From contig NZ_JAGGQW010000070.1 in assembly GCF_018613065.1 (NCBI RefSeq), forward strand, positions 1-9,826: DNA of 9,826 nucleotides. The letters are read 5' to 3'. The DNA is from Bacillus sp. ISL-7 (GTDB lineage: Bacteria > Bacillota > Bacilli > Bacillales_B > DSM-18226). Below are positions 1 to 6,948 of this stretch, one piece after another. Position numbers and translations under genes: made by a program. The notes under the pieces are model-generated. The model saw only the letters and a program-made list of their open reading frames with translations, ran no database searches and had not been told where the DNA came from. The first letter of the stretch is position 1; each line of letters opens with the position of its first letter.

Positions 1-146
1 CCCAGTCTTACAGGCAGGTTGCCCACGTGTTACTCACCCGTCCGCCGCTAACCAACAGGAGCAAGCTCCTGCAGATTCGCTCGACTTGCATGTATTAGGC
101 ACGCCGCCAGCGTTCGTCCTGAGCCAGGATCAAACTCTCCAAGAAA
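1..146 (-). rRNA. rrs: 16S ribosomal RNA, 5' end (partial)
   Basis: The reverse strand reads GGAGAGTTTGATCCTGGCTC followed by the conserved GACGAACGCTGGCGGCGTGC and CATGCAAGTCGAGCG segments, which are the universal start of bacterial 16S rRNA. The mature 5' end is placed at 146 by comparison with Bacillus 16S, where about six bases precede GGAGAG. Only the first ~146 nt lie in the window; the gene continues beyond the left edge. The short variable V1 stem (GCAGGAGCTTGCTCCTGT) is of Bacillaceae type but does not fix the genus. Confidence 0.98.
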
Positions 147-225
147 GTTGATTCGCTCATTTTGTTACGTTGGCTTAGCTTCAACAAATGAAGCTAATAG
201 TTATTGTTTGTTTACACGTCTTTAT

Positions 226-245
226 TTGTTTAGTTTTCAAAGAAC
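226..245 (-). promoter_or_regulatory. boxA-like rRNA leader motif
   Basis: The minus strand reads GTTCTTTGAAAACTAAACAA about 80 bases upstream of mature 16S. This CTTTGAAAACTA motif recurs in Bacillus rRNA leaders and 16S-23S spacers and corresponds to the boxA antitermination/processing region. Assignment is by resemblance to the known motif. Confidence 0.6.
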
Positions 246-312
246 AAAACTATTTCTCCTTGCTACAATTATTACTACTAGATTACTAGTTTTTAAAAGT
301 GACAGGAAATAT

Positions 313-342
313 ACTATAACATGTCCTTGCCAACATCGTCAA
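313..342 (-). promoter_or_regulatory. rRNA promoter P2 (sigma-A type)
   Basis: On the minus strand a -35 TTGACG (342-337) and a -10 TATAGT (318-313) are separated by 18 bases. An A/T-rich tract lies immediately upstream. The position, about 170 bases before the mature 16S end, and the pairing with a second promoter 82 bases further upstream match the tandem P1/P2 arrangement of Bacillus rRNA operons. Confidence 0.85.
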
Positions 343-394
343 CAATTTATTTTTTATCAATAACGTTTTGAATCGCTCGCGAAGGAACTTTCTT

Positions 395-423
395 ATAATA
401 ACATCCGAGTGTGTAGCATTCAA
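395..423 (-). promoter_or_regulatory. rRNA promoter P1 (sigma-A type)
   Basis: On the minus strand a -35 TTGAAT (423-418) and a -10 TATTAT (400-395) are separated by exactly 17 bases. The -10 box matches consensus at five of six positions. It sits 82 bases upstream of P2, the usual spacing of tandem Bacillus rRNA promoters. Confidence 0.75.
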
Positions 424-552
424 TAAATAATATTTTCCAATCTATTTAGCATCTTTTATCTTGATATTATCACGTTGAAAAAACATTCTACATATTCCTT
501 TTTTTCTTCTCATAAAATGGACAAGGAGTGATAGTCCTGAGGAGGTATTTAT

Positions 553-600
553 GTGGAATTGAAAAAAACAATTGATATGGTTTATTCCTTTAAACAATGA
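553..600 (+). CDS. possible 15-codon leader ORF coupled to the YitT-family gene
   Basis: A strong Shine-Dalgarno GAGGAGGT (539-546) is followed six bases later by GTG at 553, which opens a 15-codon frame (MELKKTIDMVYSFKQ) ending in TGA at 598-600. That stop overlaps the ATG of the next gene as ATGA (597-600). The next gene has no Shine-Dalgarno of its own, and an in-frame TAA at 591-593 prevents an upstream start, so translation is probably passed on from this ORF. An ATG at 551 in another frame meets a stop after three codons and is the competing reading. The peptide resembles nothing I know; its role is inferred from position only. Confidence 0.5.
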   Translation: MELKKTIDMVYSFKQ

Positions 601-1214
601 AAAGAACTTATTTAACCTATTTCTGCATTTTATTTGGGGCTACCCTTCAGGGCATGTCGATGTCCTTGTTTTTATTTCCTCACTCCATCCCTTCCGGCGG
701 GGCAGCAGGACTTGCGATCTTGGTAAATCACTGGTTTCATTTATCTCTTGGTTTCTCTTTATGGCTATCTAATATTGTTTTTCTACTTTTCGCTTTAAAG
801 TATTTTGGATACACCTGGACCATTCGAACGATTCTTTCGGTTGCTATTACCTCCACGACAGTAACTTTTCTAACAGCCCTAGTTCCACATCTTCATATCC
901 ATATCATGGTGGATATACTATGTGGAAGTGTTTTCTTTGGTATTGGTGTAGGATTATTGATTCGAGCGGGGGCATCCAGCGGTGGAATGGTCATTCCTGC
1001 ATTAATGATCGCTTCCTATAAGAAATGGAGTCCCGGAAAAGTAATGATGGGAATAAACTTTTTGATTTTTTTATTAACCGCCCTTGTGATTGATTATAAA
1101 ATTGTTATTTTCGCAGTTATTTGCCAATTCTTTTCAACGAATATCATTGATTTTATTTTTGAATTAAAATTACAAAAAATAAGATTCCTAACGACGAATT
1201 GGAGAAAAAGATAA
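597..1214 (+). CDS. YitT/YczE-family integral membrane protein
   Basis: The 205-residue product is hydrophobic almost throughout, with about five membrane segments. It starts with the family pattern of an aromatic first helix, then a proline and SGGAAGLAIL (residues ~33-42), and has a second glycine-rich stretch, GIGVGLLIRAGASSGG (~116-131). This fits the UPF0750/YitT type. It lacks the C-terminal soluble DUF2179 domain of the ~280-residue members, so it resembles short members such as B. subtilis YitE, whose gene, as I recall, also lies beside sulfolactate genes. Transport substrate is unknown. The start at 597 is forced by TAA at 591-593 and appears coupled to the short ORF before it. The gene converges on cysC with only eight bases between stops. 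Confidence 0.85.
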   Translation: MKRTYLTYFCILFGATLQGMSMSLFLFPHSIPSGGAAGLAILVNHWFHLSLGFSLWLSNIVFLLFALKYFGYTWTIRTILSVAITSTTVTFLTALVPHLHIHIMVDILCGSVFFGIGVGLLIRAGASSGGMVIPALMIASYKKWSPGKVMMGINFLIFLLTALVIDYKIVIFAVICQFFSTNIIDFIFELKLQKIRFLTTNWRKR

Positions 1215-1236
1215 GAAGATCCCTAAAGAATCTTCT
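1201..1236 (-). terminator. probable terminator of the comA-cysC operon
   Basis: On the minus strand AGAAGAT (1236-1230) and ATCTTCT (1220-1214) form a 7-bp stem around a 9-base loop that contains the cysC stop codon, followed by the U-rich TATCTTTTTCTCC (1213-1201). The hairpin overlaps the last codon and stop of the convergent YitT-family gene. Stem strength is modest; on the plus strand no U tract follows, so it would act mainly on the minus-strand operon. Confidence 0.45.
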
Positions 1237-1822
1237 CTTCCTTTAAATAGGCTATAATTTTTTCAACTGATTGATCAAGTGTCATTGTATCAGTTTCAAT
1301 CATGATTTCTGGATCATTTGGCACCTCATACGGAGAGGATATTCCCGTAAAGTCAGGGATTTCTCCTTTTCTTGCTTTTTTATATAGACCTTTTGGGTCC
1401 CGGTCTTCACAGATATTGATAGGACAATTCAAAAATATTTCAATAAATTCGCGGGGTTCAAACATATTTCGAACAAGCTGCCGATCATCAAGAAATGGAG
1501 AAATAAATGCAGAAGAAACAATCAGGCCGCTGTCAACAAACAGTTTTGCCACTTCCCCGATTCTCCGAATGTTTTCTCTTCTGTCCCCAATCCCAAAACT
1601 TAAATCACTATTTAGCCCGTGGCGAATATTATCACCGTCCAAAACATAGCTCATAATTTTTTGTTGATACAAAGCATGATCAACAGCATTAGCCAAGGTA
1701 GATTTTCCTGATCCAGATAAACCTGTAAACCACAATACACAGCTTTTATGCCCATTTAATAGGTAGCGATCTGTTTTTTTTACCGTTGACTGATGCCAAA
1801 TAATATTCTTACTATTTCCCAT
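1223..1822 (-). CDS. cysC: adenylylsulfate (APS) kinase
   Basis: Phosphorylates adenosine 5'-phosphosulfate with ATP to give PAPS, in the cytoplasm. The 199-residue protein has the family's normal length. Visible signatures are the Walker A loop GLSGSGKST (34-42), DGDNIR (62-67), the arginine-rich GDRRENIRR (79-87), ISPF (107-110) and the lid segment with GLYKKARKGEI (145-155) and FTGISSPYE (158-166). It is the last gene of the operon, 35 bases after sat, with a modest ribosome binding site (AAGGGTGA). Its presence beside a CysH that carries iron-sulfur cysteines is notable, because such reductases can use APS directly; the PAPS branch may be an alternative substrate route. B. subtilis has a comparable enzyme, YisZ, in its sulfolactate region. 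Confidence 0.97.
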   Translation of the reverse strand: MGNSKNIIWHQSTVKKTDRYLLNGHKSCVLWFTGLSGSGKSTLANAVDHALYQQKIMSYVLDGDNIRHGLNSDLSFGIGDRRENIRRIGEVAKLFVDSGLIVSSAFISPFLDDRQLVRNMFEPREFIEIFLNCPINICEDRDPKGLYKKARKGEIPDFTGISSPYEVPNDPEIMIETDTMTLDQSVEKIIAYLKEEKIL

Positions 1823-1857
1823 TTCATCACCCTTTTATTTTCTACAAATGGTTCGCT

Positions 1858-3027
1858 TTAAGGGGTCTCCAAACGGCGGGTTTCATCTAAGTAGGCTTCT
1901 TTCATTCCTTGGATTAGAATTTCAACCACTTCTGGCCGGCTAAATTCCTTTGGCGGCTGTTCCCCGTTTTTTAACATACCTCTAACTTTTGTACCTGATA
2001 AAATTACGTGTTGCTTTGAATCATGTGGGCATGTTTTTTCAGAGGCCATGTTTTCACATTTTTTACAATAAAAGCTATGTTCAAAAAAGAGCGGTTTAAT
2101 GCCGAGTTCTTCGTTTGTGAAGTGACTAAATATTTTTTGGGCATCATATGTTCCATAATAGTTTCCTACTCCGGCATGATCTCTCCCTACTATAAAATGA
2201 GTACATCCAAAATTTTTCCGGACGATGGCATGAAAGATTGCTTCCCTAGGCCCAGCATATCTCATCGCGGCAGGAAAAACAGAAAGGAACACCCGATCCT
2301 TCGGGTAATAATTTTCGATTAAGACTTGATAGCTTTTCATACGGATTTCACCAGGAATATCATCCGATTTGGTCTCACCCATCAACGGATTTAAGAAAAG
2401 CCCATCGACATTCTCTAATGCTGTTTTTTGTATATATTCATGGGCCCGGTGCACGGGATTTCGAGTTTGGAAACCAACTACCGTTTTCCAACCGAATCTC
2501 CTAAACTGCTTCCTTGTTTGGATGGGGTCCAAATAATAGCTTTCAAACTTACTTTTCTCAGGTCTTTTTATCAGGGTAATGGGACCTCCGAGATAGATCT
2601 CCGGTCGTTCTAACAGCCTTTTAACCCCTGGGTGATGAATATCGGTTGTTCTGTATACCATCTCAGCTTCAAACTTTTTATCAGGGATAAATAATTCCTT
2701 CACCTCCATTACACCATACACAGTGCCATTATGGATTAGATTGATCATCTCACCGGTTTTAAGTTCCTTCGCTTTATCTTTGTTGATAGATAATGTAATC
2801 GGTAACGACCACGGAAGTCCATTGATCAGCCTCATATTGCTAACTACTGAATTATAGTCAGATAGACCCATAAACCCAGTTAGCGGACTATAGGCTCCAT
2901 TTGCAATTAACTCTAAATCACTTAATTCTAAATTACCTAATTCTATATAGTTACGAGTGTAATCAATTGGAGTATTTAGGTTAATCCTATTTACCAATTC
3001 ACCCCCATGGGGGACACTTTCACTCAT
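1858..3027 (-). CDS. sat: sulfate adenylyltransferase (ATP sulfurylase)
   Basis: Activates sulfate with ATP to APS and pyrophosphate, the entry step of the operon's pathway. The 389-residue protein shows the ATP-binding [11 protein letters not shown] (187-197), the conserved MRYAGPREA (255-263), GRDHAGVG (281-288) and [10 protein letters not shown] (343-352). A CxxC...CPH cluster (C321, C324, C333, H335) fits the metal-binding site of bacterial monomer-type enzymes. The N-terminal PHGGELVNR (6-14) matches the usual start region of Bacillus Sat and supports the ATG at 3027, which has a strong GGGAGGGAG site four bases upstream. It lies 43 bases after cysH and 35 before cysC. No APS-kinase domain is fused to it. 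Confidence 0.97.
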   Translation of the reverse strand: MSESVPHGGELVNRINLNTPIDYTRNYIELGNLELSDLELIANGAYSPLTGFMGLSDYNSVVSNMRLINGLPWSLPITLSINKDKAKELKTGEMINLIHNGTVYGVMEVKELFIPDKKFEAEMVYRTTDIHHPGVKRLLERPEIYLGGPITLIKRPEKSKFESYYLDPIQTRKQFRRFGWKTVVGFQTRNPVHRAHEYIQKTALENVDGLFLNPLMGETKSDDIPGEIRMKSYQVLIENYYPKDRVFLSVFPAAMRYAGPREAIFHAIVRKNFGCTHFIVGRDHAGVGNYYGTYDAQKIFSHFTNEELGIKPLFFEHSFYCKKCENMASEKTCPHDSKQHVILSGTKVRGMLKNGEQPPKEFSRPEVVEILIQGMKEAYLDETRRLETP

Positions 3028-3070
3028 TTTACTCCCTCCCTAACCTCTTGAATTTGCCTTTGTGGCCTAT

Positions 3071-3781
3071 TTATGCTTCATGGAGTCCGCATTCAGTTTT
3101 CGATTGACCAGCCCACCGTCCGGAACGAGAGTCTCTTGAATCTGCGACAGGCTTTGTACAGGGAGCACAGCCAATACTTGGGTACCCTTTATCGTGTAAG
3201 GAATTGTAGGGTAAATGATTTAGATGGATATAAGTCATAATGTCTTCCCATGACCAGTGAATAAGGGGACAAATTTTTATTTTCTTAAATTTTTCATCCT
3301 TATTTATATATTGGGTGTTACTCCTTATGGTGGATTGGCCTCGCCTTAAACCTGAGATCCATGCTTCAACATCCTGTAATGCTTCCTTTAGAGGAACCAC
3401 CTTTCTTAAATGACAGCACAGATTGGGGTTACTCTGCCACAATTCGTCTCCATACCATTTGGTTTGTTCATCCAACGATACCCTAGGTTTAATAAGCTCG
3501 ATTTGCAGCGATGGGTACCTGTTCCTAACTTCCTCAATTAATTGATAAGTTTCTGGAAAGTGGAGGCCGGTATCGAGGAAAATAATTTTCGCATTTTTAT
3601 TTACTTTATGAATTAAATCGATTAAGACAATTCCCTCTGCGCCAAAGCTGCACGAATAGACAATTCTCTCTCCATAATTTTGGTATGCCCATTTTAAAAT
3701 ATCTAGAAAATCGCGAGGATGGTCCAAAAGGGTACCTACCTTTTTTTCATCCCAATTTTCATACGTCAACAGATCTGACAA
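3071..3781 (-). CDS. cysH: APS/PAPS reductase (thioredoxin-dependent, 4Fe-4S type)
   Basis: Reduces activated sulfate (APS and/or PAPS) to sulfite. The 236-residue protein has the PP-loop-like SCSFGAEG (43-50), FLDTGLHFPET (68-78), the paired cysteines CC (122-123) and CAPC (205-208) that bind a [4Fe-4S] cluster in APS-using enzymes, RSGRWAG (219-225), and the catalytic cysteine in ECGLH (C231). All key residues are present. The start is TTG at 3781, preceded by GAGGTGA with six bases of spacing; there is no better ATG in frame. It lies 19 bases downstream of the phosphatase gene. No sulfite reductase accompanies it, so its sulfite is probably handed to the ComA reaction encoded in the same operon. 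Confidence 0.96.
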   Translation of the reverse strand: MSDLLTYENWDEKKVGTLLDHPRDFLDILKWAYQNYGERIVYSCSFGAEGIVLIDLIHKVNKNAKIIFLDTGLHFPETYQLIEEVRNRYPSLQIELIKPRVSLDEQTKWYGDELWQSNPNLCCHLRKVVPLKEALQDVEAWISGLRRGQSTIRSNTQYINKDEKFKKIKICPLIHWSWEDIMTYIHLNHLPYNSLHDKGYPSIGCAPCTKPVADSRDSRSGRWAGQSKTECGLHEA

Positions 3782-3800
3782 TTAAGGTCACCTCGACTTT

Positions 3801-4346
3801 CTATCCTCGAAGATTGGAATTCATTGCTAGTGTAATACAGGCATTGTTTTCGACAATTATTTTATTCATGTGATTAACATCGCCAAACTGCGAATAAGAA
3901 ATCATTGCCCTAATCCACGATCCATGGCCGAACACTAAAATATTGGACAACTTCTTATATTTTTCGATAAACAAAACAACCCTTTCTTCTAAATTCTTAA
4001 TACTTTCTCCTAACACAAGATCTTTTGGATTATTAATCCAAAGCTCACGATATTTCTCGAAAAGTTCTTCCTTTGGACGCCCTTCAAATGGACCAAAATC
4101 TAATTCATCTAATAAACCCTCTGTTTGGCATGCGTGGCCATATAGCTGAGCTGTTTGATGAGTTCGTTTTAGGGTGCTGGCCAAAACAAGTTCAAATGGT
4201 GCTAATTTTTTCAGCCGCAGCTTATTCTCTGCTATTCCTAAATATAATTCATCTGTTAATGGGGATAGTTCTATATCTCTCCTGCCTTGCAGCCAGGTTT
4301 TTTTATTCCATTCTGTGGGAAGATGTCTAATTAGCGTTATTTGCAT
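3801..4346 (-). CDS. histidine phosphatase superfamily protein; candidate phosphosulfolactate phosphatase
   Basis: The 181-residue protein belongs to the phosphoglycerate-mutase-like histidine phosphatases. Catalytic residues are visible: R7-H8 in LIRHLPTEWN, R61 in STLKRTHQTA, acid E81 in DELDFGPFEG and the second histidine H141 in FGHGSWIRA. The usual RHGETEWN is altered to RHLPTEWN. Its ATG lies inside the 3' end of comA (10-base overlap) with GGAGGG six bases upstream, so the two are probably translationally coupled; cysH follows after 19 bases. The known next enzyme after ComA is ComB, 2-phosphosulfolactate phosphatase, an unrelated fold absent from the window. I infer that this protein does that step. 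It could instead be a general or alpha-ribazole-type phosphatase. Family assignment is firm, substrate is inference. Confidence 0.85.
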   Translation of the reverse strand: MQITLIRHLPTEWNKKTWLQGRRDIELSPLTDELYLGIAENKLRLKKLAPFELVLASTLKRTHQTAQLYGHACQTEGLLDELDFGPFEGRPKEELFEKYRELWINNPKDLVLGESIKNLEERVVLFIEKYKKLSNILVFGHGSWIRAMISYSQFGDVNHMNKIIVENNACITLAMNSNLRG

Positions 4347-5098
4347 TCATTTCCCTCCAAAAAAAATGTTTCACTTCTTAGACCACAGCGTTGCGCTTCT
4401 AATATTAGTACATCTCGTATTTTCACATTTCCTAAATTGACATTCGGTCCAATTTCTTTAATAAAATACATTTGATGTTTTGCCGATGGTGCTTCAAAGA
4501 TGATTTTTTTGCTGTCAATACCTCTGACCAACTCTTGAATTAAATCAGATTTAATATCACCGCATTTTTCATAAATACCTGAAGTTCCAGAATCCCTGCC
4601 TTCTGTAATCACATATTCACAACCTGCTTCTAAGAAGAGCATTATCTCTTCTTTCCATCCACAGATAGACATTTCTTGATTAGGATCCTTGGACCCAACT
4701 TCTGCGATTACATGAAAGTCATTTTTTAATTGTGAAATTAAACGGAGGCGTTCATTTATTGGGATATCTAGTGTCCCATTAGATATTTCGAGCCATTCAA
4801 TCCCTAAATCCTGTAAAAAGGATAAATATTCAGGAATTTTTTTTTGGTAAAAACATTTTTCAAATAATGTACCCCCACAATAAGTCCTAATATGATATTC
4901 CTTGTAAAGCCGAACCTTTTCCTTTATGTTTGGCGTTACATAAGCTGAACCAATCCCGATCTTAGCTATATCAATAAAGCGGCCATAATCAGCTAAGATA
5001 TTCTTTAATTCTCCCATCGGGGTTCCCGTATCTATCACAGAAGTTAGACCGTATGATCTAATTCCTGAAGTCCTTTCGGGAATGGTTAAAAAACTCAT
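4337..5098 (-). CDS. comA: phosphosulfolactate synthase (ComA family)
   Basis: Adds sulfite to phosphoenolpyruvate to form (R)-2-phospho-3-sulfolactate, a magnesium-dependent reaction of the ComA family. This family was first described in methanogen coenzyme M synthesis and is also found in Bacillus (YitD-type). The 253-residue length is typical. Motifs seen are DTG (23-25), AKIGIGSA (45-52), GGTLFE (75-80), LEISNGT (103-109), EVGSKD (133-138), TEGRDSG (165-171), FEAP (201-204) and NVNLGNV (219-225). The ATG at 5098 has GAGGAGG ten bases upstream. It is the first gene of the minus-strand operon and overlaps the phosphatase gene. The symbol comA here is the coenzyme M name and has nothing to do with the competence regulator ComA. 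In a spore former the likely product is spore sulfolactate, not coenzyme M. Confidence 0.94.
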   Translation of the reverse strand: MSFLTIPERTSGIRSYGLTSVIDTGTPMGELKNILADYGRFIDIAKIGIGSAYVTPNIKEKVRLYKEYHIRTYCGGTLFEKCFYQKKIPEYLSFLQDLGIEWLEISNGTLDIPINERLRLISQLKNDFHVIAEVGSKDPNQEMSICGWKEEIMLFLEAGCEYVITEGRDSGTSGIYEKCGDIKSDLIQELVRGIDSKKIIFEAPSAKHQMYFIKEIGPNVNLGNVKIRDVLILEAQRCGLRSETFFLEGNECK

Positions 5099-5135
5099 AG
5101 GGAATGCGCCTCCTCTATTTTTCTAGGATAGATTA

Positions 5136-5164
5136 TTCAAAAAATGGGTGAATGTGTATATAAT
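5136..5164 (+). promoter_or_regulatory. sigma-A-type promoter for the MFS transporter gene
   Basis: A -35 TTCAAA (5136-5141) and a perfect -10 TATAAT (5159-5164) are separated by 17 bases. The expected transcript starts near 5171 and leaves a ~100-base untranslated leader before the TTG at 5272. I saw no known riboswitch class in that leader, only a short CCTAGG palindrome (5176-5181) and a tandem ACAGTT pair just before the ribosome binding site. Confidence 0.6.
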
Positions 5165-5198
5165 GGGCTTTATCCCCTAGGAAATAGGCAATTGTCAT

Positions 5199-5227
5199 TG
5201 TATAAACTCTTGTCTCATTCCAAACAA
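5199..5227 (-). promoter_or_regulatory. weak candidate promoter for the comA operon
   Basis: On the minus strand TTGTTT (5227-5222) and TATACA (5204-5199) are 17 bases apart, about 100 bases upstream of comA. The match to sigma-A consensus is only fair. The -10 side, TATACAAT, is one base from the sigma-E -10 form CATACAAT, but no sigma-E -35 (ATATT-like) sits at the right distance. The promoter would lie inside the leader of the divergent transporter gene. Confidence 0.25.
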
Positions 5228-5271
5228 TAATAGGGCTTAATTTTACAGTTACAGTTAGGGGTGTACATTCA

Positions 5272-6516
5272 TTGCCAAAGCAAAAGCATAAAGGCTTGAC
5301 GATTACTGCAATCGGTTCAATCCCACTTATTTTGGTGTTAGGAAACTCAATGTTAATCCCAATTCTTCCAAAAATGAAATCAGAACTAAATATTACTCAA
5401 TTTCAGACTAGCTTAATTATCTCAGTATTTTCGATTGCAGCGGCAATATCTATACCTGTTTTAGGATATTTATCTGACCGTTTTTCACGAAAAGCAATTA
5501 TTATCCCAGCTCTTATCGTGTATGGCAGCGGGGGTCTTTTAGCTGGTGCTGCAGCAGCCTGGTTCTCCAATCCGTATACATGGATACTTGCCGGGAGAGT
5601 TTTACAAGGGATTGGTGCTGCTGGTACGGCTCCAATTGCCATGGCATTGGCAGGCGATTTATTTAAGGGTGGCGAACAAAGTAAGGTTTTAGGCTTAGTG
5701 GAAGCATCGAATGGATTCGGAAAGGTTATAAGCCCAATTATCGGTTCGCTTCTAGCACTTCTGTTTTGGTATGCTGCATTTTTTGCCTTCCCGATTTTTT
5801 GTGCGATGTCAGTTCTCTTCACCATCTTTTTTATCAAGGAAAAAAAGGCAGAAAAAGAACCTCCTCCTTTGGGAAAATATGTGAAGGGTCTTGTATCAGT
5901 TTTTAAAACAGAAGGACGCTGGTTATTTGCAGCATATTTCACAGGTGCCTCCTGCCTTTTTACACTATTTGGGATTTTGTTTTATATATCCGATATTCTC
6001 GAGAAAGATCATCAGATTGATGGTTTACTAAAAGGTGCAATTTTAGCGATCCCCCTTTTATTTATGACAACAACCTCCTATTTTACAGGCAGTAATATCG
6101 GAAAAAAAATGAAAGTAATGAAAAGATTAATTGTCATCGGCTGTTTATTAATGACTGCTTCCTTTGCATCATTGGTCTTCTTTACAAATTTACTTCCATT
6201 TTTTGCTGTCTTAGTCATAAGCAGTATTGGAACTGGTCTCGTTCTTCCTTGTATTAATAGCTTTATTACTGGTTCCGTACCGGCAGACCGGCGTGGATTC
6301 GTTACCTCTCTATATGGATCCGTTAGATTTTTAGGTGTTGCCATTGGTCCACCTATTTTTGGGGCATTAATGGAATGGTCCCGTTCAGGGATGTTCTTAT
6401 CTACAGCAGGTTTAACATTGTTATGTGGATTGCTTTCCATGATTCTCATACATGTTGCTAAAAAGGAGCCTTCAGAAGAAAGTGATTCATTGTTTGAAAA
6501 ATTATCCTTCACATAA
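5272..6516 (+). CDS. major facilitator superfamily transporter (YitG-like)
   Basis: The 414-residue product is a 12-helix MFS protein of drug/solute antiporter type. The loop 2-3 motif A is [11 protein letters not shown] (64-74), the fourth-to-fifth helix region has [13 protein letters not shown] (~109-121), and a charged loop ([11 protein letters not shown], ~189-199) separates the two six-helix halves. A related loop, PADRRGF, lies in the C-terminal half. The start is TTG at 5272 with AGGGGTG nine bases upstream; no ATG gives a full first helix. It diverges from the comA operon across ~170 bases. B. subtilis carries an MFS gene, yitG, at the end of its sulfolactate region, so sulfolactate movement, for example into the forespore or out of the cell, is a reasonable guess. 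Substrate is not determinable from sequence. Confidence 0.88.
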   Translation: MPKQKHKGLTITAIGSIPLILVLGNSMLIPILPKMKSELNITQFQTSLIISVFSIAAAISIPVLGYLSDRFSRKAIIIPALIVYGSGGLLAGAAAAWFSNPYTWILAGRVLQGIGAAGTAPIAMALAGDLFKGGEQSKVLGLVEASNGFGKVISPIIGSLLALLFWYAAFFAFPIFCAMSVLFTIFFIKEKKAEKEPPPLGKYVKGLVSVFKTEGRWLFAAYFTGASCLFTLFGILFYISDILEKDHQIDGLLKGAILAIPLLFMTTTSYFTGSNIGKKMKVMKRLIVIGCLLMTASFASLVFFTNLLPFFAVLVISSIGTGLVLPCINSFITGSVPADRRGFVTSLYGSVRFLGVAIGPPIFGALMEWSRSGMFLSTAGLTLLCGLLSMILIHVAKKEPSEESDSLFEKLSFT

Positions 6517-6577
6517 AATTGAAAAAGGTCCGGTTAGGAGAGTTTACTTGACAATTGGGCTAGATAAAAAGGAGTAG

Positions 6578-6868
6578 ATGTCATTGCAGATTTATTTTTC
6601 TCCTGAGGTAATCACACCGCAGTTTCAGGTATTAAATGTGGTGGATGGAAATAACAAAGCAATAGGAAACGTGGCTCTTCTATTTGATGAAAAAAAGCTT
6701 TATGTTTATGGAATTTTAGAAGAGATAGAAGTCGGAGCGGATTTTAAGGATTTAGTCACACCTTATATAAAAGGATTAGCTAAGGCTCGGCCTGGATTAG
6801 ATATTTTCTCTTGTTTATATGTCGGATGTAAAAAAATAAATTTGAATGAAGAAGAAAAAGATAAATAA
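6578..6868 (+). CDS. small conserved-looking protein of unknown function
   Basis: I do not recognise this 94-96 residue protein. It has no signal peptide or membrane helix. Alternating hydrophobic residues (FQVLNVVDGN, VALLFDEKKLYVYGILE) suggest an N-terminal beta-rich part, then FKDLVTPYIKGLAKA looks helical, followed by FSCLYVGCKK with two cysteines and an acidic/lysine tail. The AAGGAG site (6569-6574) is only three bases from ATG 6578 but nine from an in-frame TTG at 6584, so the true start may be the TTG, giving 94 residues. It lies 61 bases after the transporter gene with no terminator between, and a strong terminator follows, so the two are probably cotranscribed. The coding pattern and ribosome site make it a likely real gene. 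Confidence 0.75.
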   Translation: MSLQIYFSPEVITPQFQVLNVVDGNNKAIGNVALLFDEKKLYVYGILEEIEVGADFKDLVTPYIKGLAKARPGLDIFSCLYVGCKKINLNEEEKDK

Positions 6869-6876
6869 TGATTTAG

Positions 6877-6905
6877 GTGGACTCCAAGCTGGGTCCACTT
6901 TTTTT
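6877..6905 (+). terminator. intrinsic terminator after the small unknown gene
   Basis: GTGGACTC (6877-6884) and GGGTCCAC (6891-6898) form an 8-bp stem with one G-U pair and a six-base loop, followed by seven T. It starts nine bases after the stop codon and closes the transporter/small-protein unit. Confidence 0.9.
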
Positions 6906-6948
6906 GGGCATACCATTCATGTCACAGGTATCTAACTCTTTCATATTT

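Larger units (their letters stand above)
147..538 (-). other. rRNA operon leader and upstream region
   Basis: This stretch of about 390 bases holds no protein gene. On the minus strand it contains the two rRNA promoters and the transcribed leader running into 16S. It is AT-rich, including an A/T-rich run just upstream of the P2 -35 box that could act as an UP element. Between 424 and 538 I see no clear element; part of it must carry the promoter for the plus-strand membrane-protein gene, but no convincing -35/-10 pair was found. Confidence 0.7.

Noticed and set aside
148..363. A 71-codon plus-strand frame in the rRNA leader
   Set aside because: It lies over the minus-strand rRNA leader and P2 promoter, has no ribosome site, and its composition is untypical of protein.
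3801..4346. Calling this gene ComB (2-phosphosulfolactate phosphatase) by position
   Set aside because: Its sequence is clearly of the histidine phosphatase superfamily, not the ComB fold, so only the role, not the family, can be proposed.
5165..5271. Possible riboswitch or T-box in the transporter leader
   Set aside because: No S-box, T-box or other conserved core could be found; the leader is short and AT-rich with only trivial palindromes.
5099..5271. Sigma-E or sigma-K promoter for the comA operon
   Set aside because: Several partial -10 matches (TATACAAT, CATTATATA) exist, but none has a proper -35 at the required distance, so no sporulation sigma factor can be claimed from sequence.
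5403..5942. A 179-codon minus-strand frame inside the MFS gene
   Set aside because: It is antisense to well-conserved transporter codons and its translation has no recognisable pattern; the same holds for the frame at 6078-6512.
6548..6553. A perfect TTGACA upstream of the small unknown gene
   Set aside because: No -10 box lies 16-18 bases downstream; that spacing falls on the ribosome binding site, so it is probably not a promoter.
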